Assembly: GCF_002504165.1 (NCBI RefSeq)
Contig: NZ_CP021404.1
Location: 1,860,001 to 1,924,000, forward strand
Length of the DNA stretch: 64,000 nucleotides
Direction of reading: 5' to 3'
From: Pacificitalea manganoxidans
GTDB taxonomy: Bacteria; Pseudomonadota; Alphaproteobacteria; Rhodobacterales; Rhodobacteraceae
Shown here: piece after piece, positions 28,015 through 37,368 of the stretch
Layout of the letters: each line of letters begins with the position of its first letter
Position numbering within the stretch: position 1 is the stretch's first letter
The notes under the pieces: model-generated
What the model saw: only the letters and a program-made list of their open reading frames with translations
Databases searched by the model: none
Told to the model about the DNA's origin: nothing
Made by a program: the position numbers and the translations under genes

Positions 28015-28937
28015 CGGATATCCAGTTCGGCCGCCTCGAAGACCTTCCCCTGCGCGAGGCCTGGAAGCATGAAGCTCTCCAGTTCACCCCGTGGCTGGCC
28101 GAGAACATCGAACACCTGTCGGAGGCTATCGGTGTCCAACTCGAGCTGACCGGCACCGAGGTTGCGGTCGAAACATTCTCGGCCGACATCCTGGCGCGCG
28201 ACGAGGAAGACAACGTTGTCCTGATCGAGAACCAGCTTGAGACCACTGACCACACCCACCTCGGCCAGATCATGACTTACCTCGCGGGGCTCGAGGCGCA
28301 GACCGTTATCTGGATCGCGCCGGCATTCCGCGAACCGCACCTGTCCGCCATCCGATGGCTCAACGAGCACACCGCGGACGGATTTTCCTTCTTCGCCGTC
28401 AAAGCGCGTGTCGTCCGGATCGGCAACAGCCCTCTGGCTCCCGTCTTCGAGGTTGTCGAGAAACCCAATGACTGGGAGCGCAGTCTCACGCGCAGGGCGC
28501 GCCAGTCCAGCGCCCCGTCCGAGGTCGGTGAGAAGCGGCGCGCTTTCTGGCAGGCCTACCTCGACCGCGTGCCCGGAGCGGCCGAATGGGGGCTGCGCCC
28601 GCTGCGCCTCTCCTCGGCCTGGGTGCCCATCGAGGGGCTGGGCGAAGAAGCCTACCTGTCCCTTTGGGTGGGCAGCGAAGACTGCGGCGCGTTCATGCGC
28701 GGCGCCCGTGGGTCGGACGGGCAGAGTCTGATCGACAAGCTCCACCCGGATGCCGACAGGCTGGCCGCCACGCTCGGCGCCACCTTCGAAGGATCGAACG
28801 GCCACTTCCTGTGGAAACGCGCCGGGATGAGCTACAGCGATCCCGCACGCTGGCCGGACCTGATCGACTGGATGGAGCACACCCGGAAATCATACGAACA
28901 AGCGATCGGCGAGATCGTGACGAGGCGAGCAGAATGA
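28011..28937 (+). CDS. DUF4268 protein with PD-(D/E)xK-like N-terminus
   Basis: This is a 308-aa protein. The N-terminal 150 residues show a restriction-like core: VAVETFSADILARDEEDN followed by VVLIENQLETTDHTHLGQ (D, then ExQ rather than ExK) and TYLAGLEAQTVIWIA. The C-terminal half (from about residue 160) is a DUF4268-type region that often accompanies such modules. It is translated from an ATGA overlap with Res and itself overlaps the methyltransferase start. In comparable clusters it is found with Res and Mod; its exact role is unknown, and the Q in place of K suggests a modified or inactive site. Confidence 0.75.
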   Translation: MTDIQFGRLEDLPLREAWKHEALQFTPWLAENIEHLSEAIGVQLELTGTEVAVETFSADILARDEEDNVVLIENQLETTDHTHLGQIMTYLAGLEAQTVIWIAPAFREPHLSAIRWLNEHTADGFSFFAVKARVVRIGNSPLAPVFEVVEKPNDWERSLTRRARQSSAPSEVGEKRRAFWQAYLDRVPGAAEWGLRPLRLSSAWVPIEGLGEEAYLSLWVGSEDCGAFMRGARGSDGQSLIDKLHPDADRLAATLGATFEGSNGHFLWKRAGMSYSDPARWPDLIDWMEHTRKSYEQAIGEIVTRRAE

Positions 28938-31807
28938 CCGACAAGAAAACCCAGATCGACCCCATCACCCACGACGACCAGCGCGTGAACATCCCCACGC
29001 CGGAACTCGCGCCCATGATGGACCCGGACGATGCCCGGCCCATCAAGGTCGCATACGAACAGCGCAACCCGGATCTCGACCCGCAGCTGATCTGGCGCGG
29101 CAAGGACATCGACCAGACCGAGATCACCGTCGACGCGCCGCCGATCTACCTGCAGGAACAGGTCCACCCCAAGGCGATCATCGAGGATCTGAGGGCAGGA
29201 GGGCAGCGCAACGGGCAGGGCGGCGGCGCGGACCTCTTCGACCATTTCGGCATCACCGACGACGACCGTGAGGCGGAGATCGAGTTCTACCGCCACCAGA
29301 AGAAATGGTCGAACCGGATGATCCTGGGCGACGGGCTGCAGGTCATGGCGAGCCTGGCCGAGCGCGAGGGGCTGAAGGGGCAGGTGCAGGCGATCTATAT
29401 CGACCCGCCCTATGGCATCAAGTTCAACTCCAACTTCCAGTGGTCCACCGCCTCGCGCAGCGTTGAGGACGGCAAGTTGGAGCACCTGACCCGCGAGCCC
29501 GAGCAGGTGAAGGCCTTTCGCGATACCTGGCGCGACGGCATCCATTCCTACCTGCAATACCTGCGCGACCGGTTGGTTGTGGCGCGCGAATTGCTGACCG
29601 AGAGCGGATCCTGCTTCGTCCAGATCGGAGACGAGAACGTCCATCGGGTGCGGGCGCTGATGGATGAGGTGTTTGGAGAAGACAACTTTGTTTCTTTGAT
29701 CACCGTCACAAAGACTGGAGGGCAAACCTCACGATATCTTGCCGGGGTCGCTGACTACGTGGTCTGGTTTGCAAAGAATGCCGACAACGCGAAATTCCGC
29801 AGGCCGCTCCAAGTTAAGGAGTTCGGTGGAGACGGCGCGGCCAAGTATCGTCTGATCGAGTTTCCTGATGGACACCGTCTCCATGTCTCCCAAGTCCCTG
29901 ATTTCGATCCCGGATCGCAAGAGTTTCGGGTATTCAGGAAAGACACAATTACCAGTCCCAAGCCGCCGGGCAACTACCCTGTTCGAATGGGAGGCATCCG
30001 TTTTAATCCTGGAAGCAACTTCTGGAAAACCAGTGAGACAGGGATGGAACGCCTCTTGAAGGCCCGGAGGTTAGAGCAAGAGGGGAAGCGTGTTGCATAC
30101 GTTCGATACCTTAACGACTATGGCGCATTTGAACGCGGGAACGTTTGGAATGATCTTGGAGGCATCCAGAGTCGAAGCGACCCAAAAATCTACGTGGTTC
30201 AAAGCAGTAGTTCGCTAATTCAACGCTGCCTCCTCATGACCACCGACCCCGGTGACCTCGTGCTCGATCCCACCTGCGGCTCCGGCACCACAGCCTATGT
30301 GGCCGAGCAATGGGGGCGGCGCTGGATCACCATCGACACCTCCCGCGTGGCCCTCGCGCTCGCCCGCGCGCGGATCATGGGCGCGAAATACCCCTGGTAT
30401 CTGCTCAAGGATTCCGATGCAGGCCAGAAGAAGGAGGCCGAGGTCACCCGCTCCGCCCCCTCGACCGCCGACACCTACAACGATATCCGCCACGGCTTCG
30501 TCTACCAGCGCGTGCCGCACATCACGCTGAAGAGCATCGCCAACAACACCGAGATCGACACGATCTGGGAGGCGATGCAGCCCGCCGTCGAGGAGGCCCG
30601 CGCCGCGCTCAACGCTGCCCTCCATGGCCACCCCACACCCTTCGAGGTCGAAACCGGCGGCCGCAAGGGCAAGAAGATCGACTTCACCGCCTCGGGGGAG
30701 GTTGAGTTGCCCAGCGGAGAGATGGCCCCGACGAACGGCTTCATGGAATGGGAGATCCCGCGTGAGGCGCCGGACGGTTGGCCCGACGCGGCCAAGACGG
30801 CGCTGCAAGACTTCTGGAAGGCGCGCATCGCCCGCCAGAAGGAGATTGACGCCAGCATCGCCGCCAAGGCCGATCACGAATACCTCTACGACAAGCCCTA
30901 CGAGGACAAGAAGCGCGTCCGCGTCGCGGGGCCCTTCACCGTCGAGTCGCTCTCGCCGCACCGCACCCAGGCGGTCAACGAACAGGGCGAGCTGATCGAC
31001 GAAGCCGACGCCGCCAGCGGCAAGCGCAGGGCAGGGGAGCAGGAGGCAGAGAACTACCGCACCGCGATCCTCGAAAACCTGTCCAAGGCCGGCGTCCAGC
31101 AGGCCGGACGCGAGGATCGCATCGATTTCACCTCGCTCTCCGCCTGGCCCGGGGAATGGCTCGCCGCCGAGGGCCGCTACATGGAGGGCGAGACCGAGCG
31201 TCGCGCCGGCATCCTCATCGGCCCCGAATACGGCACCCTCCAGCGCGCCGACCTCGTGGCCGCCGCGCGCGAGGCGGCGGATGCCGGGTTCGACCTGGTG
31301 ATCGCCTGCGCCTTCAACTTCGACGCGCACACGGCCGAGTTCCACAAGCTGGGGCGCATCACCGTCCTACAGGCCCGGATGAACGCCGACCTGCACATGG
31401 CGGGAGACCTGAAGGCGGGCGGCGGCAACCTCTTCGTGGTCTTCGGCGAGCCGGACATCGAGATCGTCGAAGAGGGCGACAAGCTGCGCGTGCGTCTCCT
31501 GGGCGTCGACATCTTCCGCCCCGCCACGGGCGAGGTGTCGTCCTCGGACCCTGACGAAATCGCCTGTTGGTTCATCGACACGGATTACGACGAGCAGAGC
31601 TTCTTCGTTCGCCACGCGTATTTCCCGGGGGCAGAGATCCCTTACAAGCAGCTCAAGACGACGCTGAAGGCGGAGATCGACGAGGAGGCCTGGCAGAGCC
31701 TGAAACGGACGGAGTCCCGGGCGTTCGCACGGCCGAAATCTGGGCGGATCGCGGTGAAGGTGATCAACCACCTCGGGGACGAAGTGATGAAGGTGATCGG
31801 GGTATGA
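28934..31807 (+). CDS. Type III-like N6-adenine DNA methyltransferase (Mod)
   Basis: This is a 957-aa protein starting at ATG 28934 (ATGA overlap). The beta-class order is visible: catalytic motif IV IYIDPPYGIKFN at about 154-165, then a target-recognition region, then the SAM-binding motif I LVLDPTCGSGTTAYVAEQW at about 442-460. Such enzymes transfer methyl groups to adenine N6 and, with Res, form a type III restriction-modification unit. The recognition region at about 29690-30240 is clearly AT-richer and uses different codons from the two flanks. This suggests replacement of the specificity segment by recombination. The long C-terminal extension (about 500-957) is not a standard Mod domain. 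Confidence 0.85.
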   Translation: MTDKKTQIDPITHDDQRVNIPTPELAPMMDPDDARPIKVAYEQRNPDLDPQLIWRGKDIDQTEITVDAPPIYLQEQVHPKAIIEDLRAGGQRNGQGGGADLFDHFGITDDDREAEIEFYRHQKKWSNRMILGDGLQVMASLAEREGLKGQVQAIYIDPPYGIKFNSNFQWSTASRSVEDGKLEHLTREPEQVKAFRDTWRDGIHSYLQYLRDRLVVARELLTESGSCFVQIGDENVHRVRALMDEVFGEDNFVSLITVTKTGGQTSRYLAGVADYVVWFAKNADNAKFRRPLQVKEFGGDGAAKYRLIEFPDGHRLHVSQVPDFDPGSQEFRVFRKDTITSPKPPGNYPVRMGGIRFNPGSNFWKTSETGMERLLKARRLEQEGKRVAYVRYLNDYGAFERGNVWNDLGGIQSRSDPKIYVVQSSSSLIQRCLLMTTDPGDLVLDPTCGSGTTAYVAEQWGRRWITIDTSRVALALARARIMGAKYPWYLLKDSDAGQKKEAEVTRSAPSTADTYNDIRHGFVYQRVPHITLKSIANNTEIDTIWEAMQPAVEEARAALNAALHGHPTPFEVETGGRKGKKIDFTASGEVELPSGEMAPTNGFMEWEIPREAPDGWPDAAKTALQDFWKARIARQKEIDASIAAKADHEYLYDKPYEDKKRVRVAGPFTVESLSPHRTQAVNEQGELIDEADAASGKRRAGEQEAENYRTAILENLSKAGVQQAGREDRIDFTSLSAWPGEWLAAEGRYMEGETERRAGILIGPEYGTLQRADLVAAAREAADAGFDLVIACAFNFDAHTAEFHKLGRITVLQARMNADLHMAGDLKAGGGNLFVVFGEPDIEIVEEGDKLRVRLLGVDIFRPATGEVSSSDPDEIACWFIDTDYDEQSFFVRHAYFPGAEIPYKQLKTTLKAEIDEEAWQSLKRTESRAFARPKSGRIAVKVINHLGDEVMKVIGV

Positions 31808-32352
31808 TCAAGAACTACGGGCTATTCTGGAGAAGAGACAGTGTCCACTGGAATTATGGTGGAGGCCGGGCAGACGAACCGGGCCATCTGAAAGGTGTTC
31901 GGAATGTTGAGCGCCAAGCATTGGTTGTCGATTTCAGAGAGCAGGCCGGGATCTACTGCCTATACGACGATAACTTCAGATTACTATACGTGGGGCAGGC
32001 GGGATTCGGAAACGCGACGCTATTTGGCAGATTAAAGATTCATACTCAGAAAAATTTGGCCGAGCGTTGGACCAAATTCTCCTGGTTTGGCCTTAAAGGT
32101 TATGAGGCCACTGAGAGTTCCGTTTCTCACCTGAGGAATGCGAAATTCAAAAAAATGGAAATATCTGAGGTCCTGAACAGCCTTGAGGGGATCCTTATCG
32201 TGGGTGCTGAACCTCCGCTCAATCGGCAAGGACCAAAATTCGGTACTGCTGAAAAGTTCTCGCAGTATTTCGACGGCGACAACGTTTATCCGCCTATCAC
32301 TGAAATGGTTCAGGAAATCTATGACCATACAGTTCCGGACGAGGAAGAATGA
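31804..32352 (+). CDS. GIY-YIG nuclease-domain protein in the defence operon
   Basis: This is a 182-aa protein. GIYCLYDDNFRLLYVGQAG (residues 49-67) is the GIY-YIG signature, followed by RLKIHTQKNLAERWTKFSW, with the expected Arg/His positions and a later Glu-rich helix ISEVLNSLEGILIV. The gene is much AT-richer than its neighbours. It is joined at both ends by ATGA overlaps, so it is a captured cargo gene fully integrated in the operon. It could be an effector nuclease or a self-standing addition tied to the swapped specificity region upstream. Confidence 0.75.
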   Translation: MIKNYGLFWRRDSVHWNYGGGRADEPGHLKGVRNVERQALVVDFREQAGIYCLYDDNFRLLYVGQAGFGNATLFGRLKIHTQKNLAERWTKFSWFGLKGYEATESSVSHLRNAKFKKMEISEVLNSLEGILIVGAEPPLNRQGPKFGTAEKFSQYFDGDNVYPPITEMVQEIYDHTVPDEEE

Positions 32353-34370
32353 CCTTCCGTATCGCCGACACCTTCTCCGACGCGCTCACGAAGCTCTCAG
32401 GCCAGGAACAGAAGGCCGCGAAGACCGCGGCCTTCGACGCGCAGATGAACCCCGACAACCCGGGCCTCCAGATGCACCGCGTCGACCGGGCCAAGGACCC
32501 GCATTTCTGGACCGCGCGGGTGAATCGCGATGTTCGACTCGTCCTGCACAAGAAGGACGGCGCCACGCTACTTGCGTGGGTCGGCCACCATGATGACGCC
32601 TACCGCTGGGCCGAGCGGCGCCGGATCGACGTGCATCCGAAAACGGGTGCGGCGCAGATCGTCGAGATCCGAGAGACGGTCGAAGACGTGATCATCCAAC
32701 GCTACGTCGAGGAAGCGGTCAAGAAACCTCGTCTCTTCGCCGACGAGGACGATGACACGCTGCTGTCTTGGGGCGTGCCCCAGGATTGGCTGGAAACGGT
32801 GCGCGATGCCACCGAGGATACGGTGCTGGACATCGCGGGCCACCTTCCCGCAGAGGCCGGCGAGGCGCTATTGCAGGCAGCCACGGGCGAGCGTCCAGCG
32901 CCCGCACCGCACGCCGAGGATCCCTACGAACATCCTGATGCCGCGCGGCGTTTTCGCCTCACGACCACTGAGGCCGATCTGGCCGCCGCGCTCGAGGCGC
33001 CTTGGGAGCGATGGGCTGTCTGGCTGCACCCGGCCCAGAAGGAATTCGTGGACCGGGACTTCAATGGCCCGGCCCGGGTGATCGGCTCGGCCGGGACCGG
33101 CAAGACGGTCGTTGCCTTGCACAGGGCGGCCCGGCTGGCCCGCGAAGATGCTGCGGCACACATCTTGCTCACTACCTTCAATCGGCGGCTGGCCGATGGC
33201 CTTTCGGCGAAACTGCCCATGCTTCTGCCGGATACGGCAGTTAGAGGCCGTGTAACGACCCGCGCGTTGGGGGAACTGGCACACAATCTTTATGTCGAAG
33301 CCTTCGGCCCGGTCGAGGAGGCAACATCCGATGATGTCGCCAAGGCCTTGGCTGACGCCGCCGCGGCGGCAGATGTGAGCGTGGACCCTGGATTCTTGCA
33401 GGACGAATGGCGTCTCGTTGTCGACGCCTGGGCGGTGGTCGACCGCGATGCATACCGAGATCTGCCGCGCCTCGGCCGGCTCACGCGCATGGCGGCCTCA
33501 CGCCGGGATGCGCTGTGGGACGTCTTCTCCGATGCGCGCGCCGCGCTTGAGGGCCAGGGCAAGCGAACCCACGCCCAGATGCTTCACGCTCTCGCGGGGC
33601 AGTATCGTGGAGGTGCGCCGCGGCCGTTTACCCATGCGGTCGTGGACGAGGCACAAGACATTTCTGTGCCGGAACTGCATTTTCTGGCTGCCATTGCCGG
33701 AGAGCGGCCGAACGGCCTGTTCTTCGCCGGCGACATCGGCCAGCGAATCTTTCGTGCGCCATTCCCCTGGAAGGCTGCCGGGGTAGATGTGCGGGGACGA
33801 TCGCGCAGCCTGAAGGTCAACTATCGAACATCGCAACAGATCCGTAGCCAGTCCGACCGGCTGCTGCCCCTCAGCTTGACTGAGGCAGACGGCAACGAGG
33901 ATCGGCGCACTGGCGTCGTGTCGCTATTCGATGGCCCGACACCGGAAATCGCCGAATTCCCGGATGTTGATGCAGAGATCAAGGCTCTCGCCGGCTGGCT
34001 CGCCGGCTTGGCTGAGGAGGATTTCACAGAGCGGGAGGTTGCGCTCTTGGTTCGAAGCGAGGACGAGCTTCCCCGTGCGAAGGCCGCCCGGGACACCTTC
34101 CGATCGCTGACTGGCGGCGATGAACGACCGGAAATTCGCGTTATGCACGATGCGAAGGGGGCCGAGTATCGCGCCGTCGCAGTCATGGCATGCGACGAAG
34201 ATGTGATCCCCAAGGAAGATCGCCTTCTCGAAGCGCGAGATGAGGCGATGATCGAGGAAATCATGGCGACGGAACGCCATCTTCTTTATGTCGCCACCAC
34301 CCGGGCGAGGGAGCGTTTGTGGGTTTCCGGTGCAGGCCGCGTCTCCGAATTCCTCGAGGACCTCCTCTGA
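32349..34370 (+). CDS. RelE-like domain fused to UvrD-like helicase
   Basis: This is a 673-aa protein. Residues 1-95 resemble a RelE/ParE-superfamily toxin fold: FDAQMNPDNPGLQMHRVDRA then FWTARVNRDVRLVLHKKDGA and LAWVGHHDDAYRWAERR. Residues about 215-673 are a UvrD/REP-type superfamily 1 ATPase: GSAGTGKT (246-253), VVDEAQDI (around 431-438), LKVNYRTSQQIR and the C-terminal YVATTRARERLWV. Ribosome-dependent RNase toxins use the first fold, while UvrD-like ATPases unwind or translocate on DNA. It is the last gene of the operon (ATGA overlap with the GIY-YIG gene). The toxin active site cannot be judged by eye. Confidence 0.75.
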   Translation: MTFRIADTFSDALTKLSGQEQKAAKTAAFDAQMNPDNPGLQMHRVDRAKDPHFWTARVNRDVRLVLHKKDGATLLAWVGHHDDAYRWAERRRIDVHPKTGAAQIVEIRETVEDVIIQRYVEEAVKKPRLFADEDDDTLLSWGVPQDWLETVRDATEDTVLDIAGHLPAEAGEALLQAATGERPAPAPHAEDPYEHPDAARRFRLTTTEADLAAALEAPWERWAVWLHPAQKEFVDRDFNGPARVIGSAGTGKTVVALHRAARLAREDAAAHILLTTFNRRLADGLSAKLPMLLPDTAVRGRVTTRALGELAHNLYVEAFGPVEEATSDDVAKALADAAAAADVSVDPGFLQDEWRLVVDAWAVVDRDAYRDLPRLGRLTRMAASRRDALWDVFSDARAALEGQGKRTHAQMLHALAGQYRGGAPRPFTHAVVDEAQDISVPELHFLAAIAGERPNGLFFAGDIGQRIFRAPFPWKAAGVDVRGRSRSLKVNYRTSQQIRSQSDRLLPLSLTEADGNEDRRTGVVSLFDGPTPEIAEFPDVDAEIKALAGWLAGLAEEDFTEREVALLVRSEDELPRAKAARDTFRSLTGGDERPEIRVMHDAKGAEYRAVAVMACDEDVIPKEDRLLEARDEAMIEEIMATERHLLYVATTRARERLWVSGAGRVSEFLEDLL

Positions 34371-34507
34371 TTGCCGTTGACCGGTCTGGCGGATGGGTTT
34401 TCTGACGGGCCGGTCTGCTTGCATTGCCCGTAATGTCCACAGCAGCAGAATGGGCTTCGCCTACCCCTTTTCGGGCAGAGGAGTGGCATGCTGAGTAAGC
34501 GTATCCT

Positions 34508-35074
34508 TCAAAACGCGAACATTTCCTCCCTGAAGTCCTGACGTTTTTCGAGCTCTGTAACTCGTGTCAATAGGACCGAATTCCGCTCTTCCGTCTCATG
34601 GAGTTGGTCTTGCATGGCTCGCGCCGCTTCTTCGAGCGCGGCAACCTCTTCCGCCTGTTGATCGAGCTTCATCAGCAGGTCACGAATTTGCGCACGCTGG
34701 TTCGCCAGGTCCATGTCCTTCTGCGTGACCTTCTGTTCGTTGACACGACGGAGTTCATCATGTTCGCGGCCCAGGTGCAGCAGGATCGCGGCCTCCACAG
34801 CTTGGCAGATTTCTCGGACTGCATTTCGACTCGTTTCAGGCAAGGCCGCGATCAGACGCGCGGATTGCTGATGTTCCCGTTCATTGAGAAGCCGCTGAAC
34901 CTCCTTTTCGAGACTCTGGGCGTTGATCCCGGGCGGCACGTCGAGGTGGACGCACATCGCTTTCTTCACGGTCTCGCCGGTCGGGGTGTCGCCGTTTCTC
35001 TCGACGATATTGATACCCTCGAGCACCTGCGCCTCGGTGTATTTCGGGGGGCGGCCAGTCTTCTTCTCAGTCAT
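34508..35074 (-). CDS. KfrA-like DNA-binding coiled-coil protein
   Basis: This is a 188-aa protein starting MTEKKTGRPPKYTEAQVLEG at ATG 35074, chosen for GAGGA upstream. The N-terminal 90 residues match the KfrA_N-type DNA-binding domain. From about 115 to 180 it is a long coiled coil (DLLMKLDQQAEEVAALEEAA). KfrA proteins of plasmids are autoregulated and aid segregation; island homologues often act as regulators. It is convergent with the defence operon and may regulate element B maintenance. Confidence 0.75.
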   Translation of the reverse strand: MTEKKTGRPPKYTEAQVLEGINIVERNGDTPTGETVKKAMCVHLDVPPGINAQSLEKEVQRLLNEREHQQSARLIAALPETSRNAVREICQAVEAAILLHLGREHDELRRVNEQKVTQKDMDLANQRAQIRDLLMKLDQQAEEVAALEEAARAMQDQLHETEERNSVLLTRVTELEKRQDFREEMFAF

Positions 35075-35195
35075 AGTTATTCCTCGTTGGGTTTCGCAAA
35101 GTCTTTGCGAAACCGGGTTTGTCAAAGGTGCCGCTTCGCGCTGAGGAGTATGTTGGATCGTTCGGCACCGCGAAAAAGAAAAACTGGGGCGGATT

Positions 35196-35750
35196 TCAGG
35201 TGCCGCAGGATGCTTGCATGTCCGGCCATAGCCGCTGTGCCTGTTTCAACGCGTCTTCGGGCGACGATAGCACGATTGCCGGAATGGAATGGCCGCCGCC
35301 GGGCTTACGGAGCGCAAGCAGAGTCAGCGGCCAGCCATTCCGTTTAGAAACGCGTCCGCAGAGCGCGACGAGGTGATCGGTTGGCCTGCCGCGTCGGAAA
35401 CGCTTCGCTACCTCGTCTGTTTTGAAATCGCGCGGAAGGTCAGCGGCCAGTCCGCCAGCCGACAGACGCGTGCCGCAAACAGGCCGCCGACGTAACGCCC
35501 TCAGGGCCGCTTCCATCCGGATGAAGCCTGCCGGATCAGGCTCGTGTTCGAGTCCGCGGGCGAGTTGATTGAACGCGACAAGCCGGGTGACCGGAAAGCC
35601 TGGCAGAGGCAGGCTGCTCAGAATCACGACCCGTTTGCTCCGCACCGGGGCAACGAGGCGCAGCCTGGCGATCGCCTGGAGCGTCCCGCACTCGCGTGTC
35701 TGCGCGATGACGGCGTGGACTCGGGGATCGGGGTGCGTGTGGCATTTTGC
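35196..35750 (-). CDS. Hypothetical protein, start not resolved
   Basis: An open minus-strand frame with good codon usage ends at 35196 (tail PEDALKQAQRLWPDMQASC). The middle, SKRNGWPLTLLALRKPGGGH, also looks like real protein. No start codon with a ribosome site is visible; the frame remains open to 35933 but there it overlaps strongly coding plus-strand recombinase sequence. I do not recognise a family. It may be a truncated gene whose 5' end was replaced when the recombinase module arrived. Confidence 0.4.
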   Translation of the reverse strand, partial: AKCHTHPDPRVHAVIAQTRECGTLQAIARLRLVAPVRSKRVVILSSLPLPGFPVTRLVAFNQLARGLEHEPDPAGFIRMEAALRALRRRPVCGTRLSAGGLAADLPRDFKTDEVAKRFRRGRPTDHLVALCGRVSKRNGWPLTLLALRKPGGGHSIPAIVLSSPEDALKQAQRLWPDMQASCGT

Positions 35751-35762
35751 CGGAGGATCTGA

Positions 35763-37367
35763 GCCCGCGCGAGCGACGACAAGGCCATCAAGTTCATCGT
35801 CGAGAACGAGGGGTTTGCCGACAGCGGCGCGCTTTTCACCACCAGCACCCACAGGCCGTTTCTCCTGGTTCGGGCACGGGCTCGCCTTGCCCTGCCGGAC
35901 CTCGACCAGGCAGAGTTCGACCGGCTCTGGCACGACGCGACGCCGGATGGTCGCAAGTCGCTACGGAAGTTTGCGCAGCGCATTGTCGAGCTGCGACGCG
36001 GACACAATCGCTGGCCGGAGCTTGCGGGCCTGCTGCCACGCCAGGATTTCGTCGTGCCGGCCGCCTCCGACCGGGCGCGCCGCATTCCCTGGGAGTCGCT
36101 GCCCGCCGATTTCCGTGCAGATGCGGAGGAGGTGTTCCGCCAGACCCTGCGCCAGCCAGCCGACATGAAAGAATGGGCCAAGGAGCAGATGCGACTTGGC
36201 CGGTCGGCCATCGAGATCGATGCGGAGATTGCCGCGCGCGTCGGTGACAAGAAGAAAAAGCTGCCCAAGAACATTGAGACCGCGCTGGCTGGCTACCGGC
36301 AGGCCACGACATGGCTCCTGCGCGAGAGCCATGCGCCGGAGACCGGGTTCGCGGGCCTCGGGACGTTGCGCGACGCGTTCACCACCGACGCGCTGGAAGC
36401 GGCCTGCGCCGCGCAGATTGCGCGGAGCGCGGCGTCTCCTACGCTGAAGGATGCGGACGAAAGCTCGACGCTGTGGTCTCGGTTCACGAACCTAACGACG
36501 ATCGCGCGGCACGGTCTGCGCGATCCCGAGATCCTCGCGCGGATCCGCCTCGTGCGGCTGTTCCATGCGGACTACGTGTTGTCGCCGATCGAAATGACCG
36601 CAGACGCGGAGGCGATCTGCAACCGTCTGCGAAAGTCCCCGCATCTCGCAGCGGCCTTCGTGAACGCCCCCGCCCGGCTCGGCGACATCTCGACCGAGGA
36701 ACTCGCGGCGGCATCGACCGACTTCGAAAAGGATCGTGCGCTCCGACTCTCCGCCTGTGCCGCTGCCTACGCGATCCAGGTCAGCCGGGCGCTGCGGCCG
36801 GCCAACCTGTTCATGACCCGTCGCCGGGCGACGCCGGGCTGCCCGCGCAATCTGACATGGATTGCGGACCGGGAGCATGCTGAGATCCGATTTTCCGGAG
36901 GCGAGGTCAAGAACGGGGAAACTCTGGTCGTCAACCTGCTCGGAGACGACGCCAAGGTGCTCTGGCAGTGGGACAAAGTCGACCGACCCAAGCTGATGAA
37001 GCTGCGCGACCTCGGCGACTCGCCCTATCTGTTTCCGGGCACAGCCGCACCCCGTTTGCGGAAATCAGCGCTGAACCTCCCCAGTGGCTGCATGTCCGTC
37101 GCATCGATCCTGGAGCTGTGGGATCTCGGCGACCGCCAGCTCGGGCTGGGACTGACGCCGCATCAGTGCCGGCACGCGCTTGCGACACTGTTCCTGGCCG
37201 TGAACCCCGGCGCATTCGCAACCGTGGCGTCCGTTCTCGCGAACACGGAACAGGTCGCGAAACGGCACTACGGAAAGGACAGCGGTGAAGCGGCGGCCGT
37301 GGCCGTGCGCGCAGCACTGCTTGAGCGGCACCCGGCCATTTTTGCGCGCATGCAACGGAGGACATGA
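35763..37367 (+). CDS. Tyrosine recombinase, first of a tandem pair (5' end damaged or unusual)
   Basis: Recombinase-like sequence is open from just after an in-frame TGA at 35760-35762 to 37367 (534 codons), but the first usable start is GTG 36054 (437 aa). The 97 codons before it still read like protein (FIVENEGFADSGALFTTSTH). A one-base shift near 35770 would join it to LPEDLSPRER upstream, so the N-terminus may be frameshifted. The catalytic domain is present: RALRPANLF (Arg I), FSGGEVKN (Lys), LTPHQCRHALATLF (HxxRH) and KRHYGKD (Tyr nucleophile). It is followed by a second recombinase after one base. Confidence 0.65.
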   Translation, partial: ARASDDKAIKFIVENEGFADSGALFTTSTHRPFLLVRARARLALPDLDQAEFDRLWHDATPDGRKSLRKFAQRIVELRRGHNRWPELAGLLPRQDFVVPAASDRARRIPWESLPADFRADAEEVFRQTLRQPADMKEWAKEQMRLGRSAIEIDAEIAARVGDKKKKLPKNIETALAGYRQATTWLLRESHAPETGFAGLGTLRDAFTTDALEAACAAQIARSAASPTLKDADESSTLWSRFTNLTTIARHGLRDPEILARIRLVRLFHADYVLSPIEMTADAEAICNRLRKSPHLAAAFVNAPARLGDISTEELAAASTDFEKDRALRLSACAAAYAIQVSRALRPANLFMTRRRATPGCPRNLTWIADREHAEIRFSGGEVKNGETLVVNLLGDDAKVLWQWDKVDRPKLMKLRDLGDSPYLFPGTAAPRLRKSALNLPSGCMSVASILELWDLGDRQLGLGLTPHQCRHALATLFLAVNPGAFATVASVLANTEQVAKRHYGKDSGEAAAVAVRAALLERHPAIFARMQRRT

Positions 37368-37368
37368 A

